64,000 nt of DNA. Origin: Streptomyces radicis (GTDB lineage Bacteria > Actinomycetota > Actinomycetes > Streptomycetales > Streptomycetaceae). The notes beneath the pieces were generated by a model. That model ran no database searches and was not told where the DNA came from. It saw nothing but the letters and a program-made list of their open reading frames with translations. The position numbers and the translations under genes are program-made. Below are positions 57,368 through 64,000 of this stretch, in pieces. The stretch lies in NCBI RefSeq assembly GCF_003626575.1, contig NZ_RBDY01000027.1, positions 30,258 to 94,257 on the forward strand, read 5' to 3'. Each line of letters begins with the position of its first letter. Positions within the stretch are counted from its first letter, which is position 1.

Positions 57368-60300
57368 GGTGCGATCTCCGTGTCGGGCTCGGACGTCCCG
57401 CCGTGCGGGTAAGGGCTCGTGGGGCCGAGGACGGGAAAGTCAAGGGTGAACTCGAGTGTGGGCGGGGGCTCGGACGGGGCGCCCGCGGTTTCCGGGTCGC
57501 CCGTGGTCCCCGGGTCGCCCGCGTTCTCCGGGGCGCCCGTAGGCGGGACGATGCCCAGGGAGTCGCGGACGATGGGGCCGAATTCCAGGAAGCCCAGGGG
57601 CTTCTCCATCAGCTTGCTGATGATGGGCACCAGGGTGAAGTCGACCGGGCCCTGCCGGTGGTACCAGCGGGCGCCCGCGGTGCCCTGGAGCGCGCCCTTG
57701 ATGCCTCCGATGGTGAGGGTGCCGAGGGCCGCGCCGCCGGCGGAGGCACCCGCCATCGCGGCGGCCTCCTCGAAGGTGACCTCGTGGCGGATGCCCTCGT
57801 TGTCCCTCACGCCGAAGACCATGAAGCCCGCCAGGCCGCCGACGAAGGCGCTGAGTGGGGAGACGAGGAAGCCGTCCTTGAAGAAGTCGTAGGTGCCGCC
57901 GCGCCAGCGCAGCACGGACTCGTTCGCCCCCCACTCGCCCGCCATGTCGTCGTCGTCCTGGCGGAAGCGGTAGGGGAAGCCGCGGTCCTGGAGAGTGAGC
58001 CCGAGCCGGAACTGCGAGTGGTTGGCCGCCAGGTTGTGCAGGCCGATGAACGTGCTCTTCACGGAGCTGCCGATGGTCGCGCCCAGCAGCGCCTGGAGCA
58101 CGTCGAGGCCGGTGAACTCGCCGGGCATCGCCGCGTAGACGGCCATGTTGATCGTGAAGTCCAGGACCAGCTCCTGGAGGAACTCCACGAGCATGTGCTG
58201 GGAGTTCCGCACCGCGAACGGCGTGTATGTCGACTCGCCGGTCGCGGTGACCCCCGGTCCCCAGGACGCGCGCCGCGGCTGGCGGAGCATGCGTTCGAAG
58301 CCGCGGTATTCGTTGAGCAGGCCGATGTAGTACGTCTCCCGGCCCACCAGGCCGAGGTCGCCCTCGAACCTGTGGTCGCCATCGAGGAACGACGCGGCGG
58401 GCCGCTCCCGCACGAAACCGGCGATCGACCGCTCGGTGAGCACCTTCCACGTGCCCGTGTTGTCGTCGTAGGCCCACCGCCGCCAGTGCTTGGCCATGCT
58501 CTCCAGTTCCTGGTAGGTGCCGTCCGGCAGCAGGGTCTTGCGGCGGGCCACCGCCCCGCTCTCGAACTCCTTCCAGCCGAGGCCGCGCAGCCCGTCGGAG
58601 GTGCGGGGGAATGTGAGGGGATCGTCGAGGTGGGCGGGGTCGGCGAAGTACTCCCTGACGCGCAGCGGCGGGCGGTTGAAGGCTCGCCGCAGCGCGCCGC
58701 CCACCTCGCTCGGCAGCTCCTGGACGACCGTGTAGGGGGAGTCGGGCCGCGCGGGGTCGACGACGATCCGGTCTTCCCAGCGCTTCATGTCGTCGGACCA
58801 GTGCCGGATCCGCTGGTCCGGGGTGCCGAACGCCATGATGTTGCCATGGCGGTCGATCTTGTTCCACCGCCAGGTGGCCGTGTCCGCGGCCCCGTTCGCG
58901 CCCGGCACCTTCCAGGCGACATCGGTGGTGTTGTCCGCCAGCAGCCTGACTTCGCGGACCAGCTCGGAGCGCCCGTCGTTGTGGATGACGAAGTCGCGGA
59001 AGGACTCGCGGTCGAAGTAGTCGTGGTGGCCCATGTCGTTGCGGGAGGCGAGCTTGCGGACGCCGCTCGACCCGTCGCTCGCGGTCCAGGTGACCGAGTC
59101 ACTGCGCCAGCTGTGCGTGTAGACGCTGTGGACGCGCAGGTCCGTGCCGTCGGGGCCGAGGCCGGGGAAGGTGTCCTGGCGGGCCAGCAGCTTGCCGTGG
59201 TGGTTGGTGAGCACCCAGTCCGACTCCAGGTAGTCGGGCTGGAGTTGTCGTCCCTCCGGGCGCCAGGTGTCGCCCGCGTGCACGGTGCGCTGGAAGTCGA
59301 TGTCGCCGTTCCCCGCGTCATCGGCCGCCCGGATCCCCGGGCGGGGGCGGTGGTCGAGGATCGTGCCGTCCTTGAAGCCCATCCGGGCGACATGCCACTC
59401 GTGGATCACCTGGCCCTGGTCGTCCACTTCGCGGGTGTACCAGTTGCCGCCCGCGGGGACGTCGGTGCGGAACTGGTCCTGCCACTGGACATCGTCCCGC
59501 CCCTTGCCGCTGGTCGTCGGCGGATCGACGAAGTGGTCCCTGTCGAACGTGCGGTGGCCCGAGAGCTTGCCAGCGCCCTCCGTCCACGGCAGGAGGCCGT
59601 CGACCCGCTCCATGCCCTGCGGCAGCTTGACATCGTCGCCCACGGTCAGGGTGTTGCCGTTGGCCAGGCCCCGGGTCTCACCGGACATCTGCCCGGTGGA
59701 GGGCACCCTGACGGTGTTCCACCCCCGGGAGCTGATGACCTCGACGCCTCTGGTGGTGGTGACCGGATGGCTGGTGCCGGCGCCGGTGCCGCTCTCGAAG
59801 TTGAACGCCTGGAGTCTGCTGTCCCGGATGAACGCCGCCTCCGTCCCGGTGGCCAGGTAGCGGTTCTCCCTCGGCCGGAACATGTGCGGGAGCAGCGTGT
59901 CGTTCACATGCGAGATGCCGATGTTCATCCGCTGGAAGTTCGGGGACAGCAGCGTCCGGTAGAAGTTCGGCGGGCGCTGCTCGGCGATCCGGTGCGTCGC
60001 GTCCCAGGAGCCGTCGGGCTCGACCCGGCGGACGCCGGTGGGCTTGCCCTGCGGTGAGACGGTGGTCCAGCTGCCGGTCGGCAGCCCGCCGGGACTCAGC
60101 TCGGTGGCGCGGAAGTTGCGGATGTTCTGAACTGCCACCCCGAGGTGGTGGATTTTGTGAAGTGCCACCGCGGCGAACTTCTCGTTCACCGCGACGATGA
60201 GGTCCTGCCGCGGGTCGGGCATCCGGTCGATCCAGCCGTGGCCGCCCGTGTACCAGCGGCGCTCGCCGTTGGCCTGGACGGAGAAGTCGGCGCCGTAGCG

Positions 60301-63300
60301 GTGCCAGTTGCCCCCCTGGCCGGTGCTGAAGGAGAAGAGGGAGGAGGACGAGGCCTCGCGCGTGGCCAGCACATAGCCGCCGTCCGGGGTCTCCCGGTAG
60401 TGGTGGACGGGGCCCGTGAGGGAGCGCGAGACGTGGATCTGCTCGCCGTAGTCGAAGAAGGTCTTGCGACTCGTGCCCCAGATCCGGATGCCGTTCCCCG
60501 CGGCGTTGCCCTCCGCGTCGAGCAGCTGCCAGCGCTCGCGCTGACTGAGGAAGCCCGTCGGCACGCCGTGCCAGCGGTGGGCGAAGTCGGTGACGGTGCC
60601 GGGGGTGTGCCCGTCCAGGGCGGCGCCGTCGGCCAGGGGGCGGCGCTCGAAGACGACGTGGCGCAGGCCGTCGCTGTTGAAGGTGACCAGCGAGACATGG
60701 CCATGGTCAGCGCCCTTGACCTCGACCCGGCCGCGGTCGAGCCAGGGCGCGGGCGTCGGCGGCCCGATGGAGGCGGGCGGGCGCTCGCCGTTGCCTTCGG
60801 TCCAGCGCGCCGCCTCGGGGTTGGGCCGCCAGCGCTCCCAGATGCCGCCGGTGAACTTCCCGGCGTCGTCGTGCTCGTAGACGACCTTGTAGAAGTGGTC
60901 GTCAAGGCGCCGCCCCTTGGCGATGATGTTGATCCGCTGCTCGATCAGGCGCCCGTCGTCCGGGCCGTAGATCTTGTACTCGCCGTCCCTGAGGCCGGTG
61001 GCGTGGCCGGTGTCGCGGAAGTTGCCGCGGAATTCGCCGTCCTGCTCGGCCCTGAGCTGGTGGCCGATCCGGTTGAGGTCCCGGTCGCGCACCTGCCATG
61101 TGCGGGCGTCGGCGAAGCGCTGGCCGACGCTGTCGCCCAGCTCCCGCACCTGGAACGTCTCGCGCTGGCCGGTGTACTTGGTGGCGGTCCGCAGCCCGCT
61201 GGCCGGGTCGCGGGGGCCGATGTGGAAGTCCGGCCCGCCGTCGGCGTGGAACGCCCAGGTCTGGGAGCCGTCCGCGCTGCGCACCCGGAAGCCGGTGCCC
61301 GGGTCCACGTCCGTCGGCACCGCCTGGCGGCCCGTCACCACACGGTCGGGCACGACCGCCCTTTGGTTGTCCAGCAGATCGTAGGCGCGGTGGTACTTGC
61401 CTTCGTGCACCATCTCGTGGATGCGCACGGCGGTGCCGCCCACGCCGCTTCCTTCGCCACCCGCCAGCGCCGTCTCGTCGAAGCGGTGCGCGCCCGTCTC
61501 GCCGTCGAAGTACTCGGTCACCCGGCCCCGTCGGGTGGCGAAGTCGCTCCCAGGGCGGGTGATGTCGTCGATGGTGGTGATGGGGTCGCCGGTGGCCGTT
61601 CGGTAGGTGTGACGGCCAGGGGGGGTGAGGTCGGTGAACGCGTACCCCTGGACCGTCGGCTCCCCGTCGGGGCCCGTCCTGGTGAGGACGCGCACGTCGT
61701 GGGTGATGGTGCGGGTGGCCGGATCGACGATGACGTGCTTGGTGTTCCAGTGGACCCGCAGTGTGTTGTCGCGCTGGACGGTGACATCCACCGGCTTCTC
61801 CGGGGTGCCCGGCGGGGTGATCGTGGCCTGGTCCAGGTTGCCGGGGAGGCGCAGCACATGGTCGGGCAACTCCCCGTTCGTGACGGTGAAGCGCTCCTCG
61901 ATGAATCGCCCGTCGGTCTCGTGCTGCCGGGTGATCCCCTCGTTGGTGAACGAGTAGCCGGTCCTGTCATGGGTGAACTCCGTCGCCGGGTGGGCGGTGC
62001 CGTCCGCCCGGCGCAGCAGCGGGTCGCCCCCGCCGCGCGTGGCGGGCAGGTGGACGAACGCGTCGGTGCCAGGCGTGACCAGCGGGGTGGCCCGGTGGCT
62101 GAAGCCGCCCGTGGCGGTGATCACCGAGTGGTCCGGGCCGTTCCCCTCGGGGATCCGGTAGCCGTGGAAGCCCGCCCACCGCTGTTCCACGGCGGGCAGA
62201 TCGGCGCGGCCCGTGGCGCGGATCACGGCGCTTGAGGTGTTGTCCGCGTGCGTCACCTCCAGGGTGCGGCCCGCGACCGGGCCACCGGTCATCCTGTAGG
62301 TCTCGTGGGTCAGTTGGGCGGTGTGGCCGCCGCCGGGAGTGTCCATGAACCGGTAGGTCAGCGTCCCGCCGCCCCATGAGATGGCGAAGCCCCAGGTGCC
62401 GCCGTCCTCGGTGAACGCGGCCTCGGTCCGTTGGCCTCGGGCGTCGAAGAACGCATGTCCCTCCGGCCGTGTGGACCGCAGGACCAGGCCCGTGGTGCCG
62501 TCGGGCAGCACGGCCTCGGCGGCTCCGGGGTGGGGCCTGCCCGTGAGGTCGAGCAGCGCCTGCCGGTCCCCGACCCGCACCAGGAAGCCCTCGTCCGGGA
62601 TCTTGGTGACCCCGCTGTCCGGCACCCGCTGACCGTCCCGCACCAGGCGGGGCTCGTCGGCGGCCCCGGCGGGGACGACCAGGTCGGCGCCGTTGAGCTC
62701 CGCGTCGAACCGCGCGTCCCCGCCCAGGCGGTGCACCTCGCGGAGCGCGTCGCCGTTCGCGACGTCGTGGAACGCGGTGCTGTGGTCCCGGACGATCCGG
62801 ATCTCCCCTTCGAGGGCCCCGGTGTGCCCGTTGCGGCGCAGGTCGACCGAGGAGTTCGGCACCTCCTGTCCGGTGTTCCGCTCGATCAGGGTCGGCCGGG
62901 CGTGATTGTCGAGCACCGTGTTGGGCACGCGAAGGTCGTGGCCCGCCAGGGACGCGGCGTCGAAGGCGTGGATCTCCCGCTGCCAGACGCCGGTCGCCCG
63001 GTCGTAGACGGTGGTCACGGCGCCGCGCGGCACGGTGATCGTCCGCTCCGTGACCTCCGGGGTGAAGCCCCGAGGCTCGCCCGTGAGGTCGCGCACCTGG
63101 GGCTGGCCGCCGTCACGGGTCGGGATGTCGACGAAGTCCCTGACCCGGGTGCTGTCCGTGACCTGGAGCTCCACCACGTCGTGCGTCCTGACCCCCTCGT
63201 TGTTCAGGATGAAGCGGTCCCCCGGCAGGAGCACCCGGGACCCTGAGCCGTCCGCGAGCGTGGTGATCCCGTCGTTCAACCGGGTCAGTGAGCCGTCGGG

Positions 63301-64000
63301 ACCAGGGCGGTAGGCCGTCACCTGGCCGTCTACCAGGCGGAGATGGACCCGGGGGACGTTCTCGCTGTCGACGAGGGCGATCCACCGCTCGGTCCTGACG
63401 GTCCTGACGGTCCCGTCGTCCCGCGTGACGCGCACGATGTCGACGTCGCCTTGCGGCTCGAGCGTCACGCCGAGCCGCTGGCCGCCGTCCGGCGTGACGG
63501 CGTCGGCGGCGGTGACGCGGCCCGTGTCCGGGGCGAAGGTGAGGCGCAGCTCGGCGCCCCCCTCGACCGGGATGTCGAACGAGCCGGTCCGCCCGGCGTC
63601 CGCCCCGAGCACGGGACCGCCCTGGCCCTGGCCGAGCCCCGGCATGCGAGGTTCCCCGATGAACGCCATGTGCACTGTGAGGTCGGTGTCGCCGGGGTCG
63701 GGTGGGGTGGGCCTGGTGCTGGTGGTGGATTCCGTGAGTTGCTGGACGGGGATGGCTCGGTGTTCGGGGGTGAGGAGGAGGTATTCGACGTCGTTGACGC
63801 GTTGGAGCCCTGGGGTGCCGTCGGTGTTGTTGATGAAGTGGCCGGTGCGGGCGTCGTAGGTGATGGCTCGTTCGTCGGGGGTGTAGACGGTGAGGTGGTG
63901 TTCGGGTCGGGGGTTGGGGTTGGCGCGGGTGGGGGGGGCGGTGGCGTCGATGTGGCGGATGACGTGGTCGTGGAGGGTGGTGCCGTCGAGGGTGCGGGGG
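57364..64000 (-). CDS. Giant beta-rich protein of unknown function, 5' end beyond window
   Basis: More than 2,200 codons; the frame stays open to the right edge, so the start is outside the window (an internal GTG at 63675 would give 2103 residues but has no reason to be the start). Most of it is Asp/Gly/Thr/Arg-rich sequence with irregular beta-strand repeats of a 'DGxTxxxxD' style, e.g. RVLLPGDRFILNNEGVRTHD and FVDIPTRDGG. The last ~350 residues are different, with hydrophobic helical stretches (VLDFTINMAVYAAM, LSAFVGGLAGFMVFGV, AGASAGGAALGTLTIGG) and a Pro-rich tail. This layout suggests a large envelope-associated or secreted protein, possibly of the polymorphic-toxin type. No known toxin domain was recognised. 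Codon use changes near 63,690. Confidence 0.8.
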   Translation of the reverse strand, partial: PRTLDGTTLHDHVIRHIDATAPPTRANPNPRPEHHLTVYTPDERAITYDARTGHFINNTDGTPGLQRVNDVEYLLLTPEHRAIPVQQLTESTTSTRPTPPDPGDTDLTVHMAFIGEPRMPGLGQGQGGPVLGADAGRTGSFDIPVEGGAELRLTFAPDTGRVTAADAVTPDGGQRLGVTLEPQGDVDIVRVTRDDGTVRTVRTERWIALVDSENVPRVHLRLVDGQVTAYRPGPDGSLTRLNDGITTLADGSGSRVLLPGDRFILNNEGVRTHDVVELQVTDSTRVRDFVDIPTRDGGQPQVRDLTGEPRGFTPEVTERTITVPRGAVTTVYDRATGVWQREIHAFDAASLAGHDLRVPNTVLDNHARPTLIERNTGQEVPNSSVDLRRNGHTGALEGEIRIVRDHSTAFHDVANGDALREVHRLGGDARFDAELNGADLVVPAGAADEPRLVRDGQRVPDSGVTKIPDEGFLVRVGDRQALLDLTGRPHPGAAEAVLPDGTTGLVLRSTRPEGHAFFDARGQRTEAAFTEDGGTWGFAISWGGGTLTYRFMDTPGGGHTAQLTHETYRMTGGPVAGRTLEVTHADNTSSAVIRATGRADLPAVEQRWAGFHGYRIPEGNGPDHSVITATGGFSHRATPLVTPGTDAFVHLPATRGGGDPLLRRADGTAHPATEFTHDRTGYSFTNEGITRQHETDGRFIEERFTVTNGELPDHVLRLPGNLDQATITPPGTPEKPVDVTVQRDNTLRVHWNTKHVIVDPATRTITHDVRVLTRTGPDGEPTVQGYAFTDLTPPGRHTYRTATGDPITTIDDITRPGSDFATRRGRVTEYFDGETGAHRFDETALAGGEGSGVGGTAVRIHEMVHEGKYHRAYDLLDNQRAVVPDRVVTGRQAVPTDVDPGTGFRVRSADGSQTWAFHADGGPDFHIGPRDPASGLRTATKYTGQRETFQVRELGDSVGQRFADARTWQVRDRDLNRIGHQLRAEQDGEFRGNFRDTGHATGLRDGEYKIYGPDDGRLIEQRINIIAKGRRLDDHFYKVVYEHDDAGKFTGGIWERWRPNPEAARWTEGNGERPPASIGPPTPAPWLDRGRVEVKGADHGHVSLVTFNSDGLRHVVFERRPLADGAALDGHTPGTVTDFAHRWHGVPTGFLSQRERWQLLDAEGNAAGNGIRIWGTSRKTFFDYGEQIHVSRSLTGPVHHYRETPDGGYVLATREASSSSLFSFSTGQGGNWHRYGADFSVQANGERRWYTGGHGWIDRMPDPRQDLIVAVNEKFAAVALHKIHHLGVAVQNIRNFRATELSPGGLPTGSWTTVSPQGKPTGVRRVEPDGSWDATHRIAEQRPPNFYRTLLSPNFQRMNIGISHVNDTLLPHMFRPRENRYLATGTEAAFIRDSRLQAFNFESGTGAGTSHPVTTTRGVEVISSRGWNTVRVPSTGQMSGETRGLANGNTLTVGDDVKLPQGMERVDGLLPWTEGAGKLSGHRTFDRDHFVDPPTTSGKGRDDVQWQDQFRTDVPAGGNWYTREVDDQGQVIHEWHVARMGFKDGTILDHRPRPGIRAADDAGNGDIDFQRTVHAGDTWRPEGRQLQPDYLESDWVLTNHHGKLLARQDTFPGLGPDGTDLRVHSVYTHSWRSDSVTWTASDGSSGVRKLASRNDMGHHDYFDRESFRDFVIHNDGRSELVREVRLLADNTTDVAWKVPGANGAADTATWRWNKIDRHGNIMAFGTPDQRIRHWSDDMKRWEDRIVVDPARPDSPYTVVQELPSEVGGALRRAFNRPPLRVREYFADPAHLDDPLTFPRTSDGLRGLGWKEFESGAVARRKTLLPDGTYQELESMAKHWRRWAYDDNTGTWKVLTERSIAGFVRERPAASFLDGDHRFEGDLGLVGRETYYIGLLNEYRGFERMLRQPRRASWGPGVTATGESTYTPFAVRNSQHMLVEFLQELVLDFTINMAVYAAMPGEFTGLDVLQALLGATIGSSVKSTFIGLHNLAANHSQFRLGLTLQDRGFPYRFRQDDDDMAGEWGANESVLRWRGGTYDFFKDGFLVSPLSAFVGGLAGFMVFGVRDNEGIRHEVTFEEAAAMAGASAGGAALGTLTIGGIKGALQGTAGARWYHRQGPVDFTLVPIISKLMEKPLGFLEFGPIVRDSLGIVPPTGAPENAGDPGTTGDPETAGAPSEPPPTLEFTLDFPVLGPTSPYPHGGTSEPDTEIAP

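Overview
The window is very GC-rich DNA with short intergenic gaps and many 4-base start/stop overlaps. Together with a SARP-type activator, a large LuxR (LAL) regulator and modular type I PKS genes, this points to a filamentous actinomycete (Streptomyces or a relative). Most of it, about 1-54,200, reads as one large, unusual biosynthetic gene cluster. The last 10 kb looks like a separate cell-envelope locus.

Region by region. (1) 1-19,385, minus strand: three PKS genes. The first has a KSQ loading module and one KS-AT-DH-KR-ACP module. The second is KS-AT-KR-ACP. The third is KS-AT(degenerate)-KR-ACP followed by KS-AT and runs off the left edge. (2) 19,898-29,058: a BtrK-like PLP decarboxylase and a SARP (plus strand), a solo-TnpB IS200/IS605-type element abutting the SARP stop codon, an LLM-class flavin/F420 oxidoreductase (plus) and a LAL regulator (minus). 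(3) 40,674 down to 29,120, minus strand: a tightly coupled operon. It starts with a 75-residue peptide made of fourteen five-residue units, each with one lysine, followed by a 13-bp hairpin. Then come an acyl-CoA-dehydrogenase (ACAD) C-terminal-domain protein, a full ACAD, four GNAT-type acyltransferases, a tricorn-type protease, an Sfp-type phosphopantetheinyl transferase, a class II lanthipeptide synthetase (LanM) and a second small peptide that has no cysteine. (4) 40,912-54,175, plus strand, divergent from region 3: a stand-alone NRPS condensation domain, an ATP-grasp ligase and PLP decarboxylase resembling butirosin BtrJ/BtrK, ACP, KASIII-like enzyme, ACAD pair, an unrecognised protein 'X', AcpS, a stand-alone adenylation enzyme, and then a second ACP-KASIII-ACAD-X set clearly duplicated from the first. 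(5) 54,169-64,000, minus strand: a membrane-anchored ricin-type lectin, a beta-helix/AAA+ ATPase and a protein of more than 2,200 residues that is open at the right edge.

How the parts may work together (inference): regions 3 and 4 share a divergent promoter region. They look like a system that makes small amino-acyl groups on dedicated carrier proteins (for example glutamyl to 4-aminobutyryl), desaturates or elongates them with the ACAD and KASIII enzymes, and moves them with GNATs or the C domain onto a ribosomal peptide, most likely the lysine-repeat peptide. LanM may dehydrate Ser/Thr, and the tricorn protease may trim the product. The PKS would supply an acyl chain. I do not recognise this combination as a described pathway. 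Individual family assignments are mostly firm; the assembled pathway is a hypothesis.
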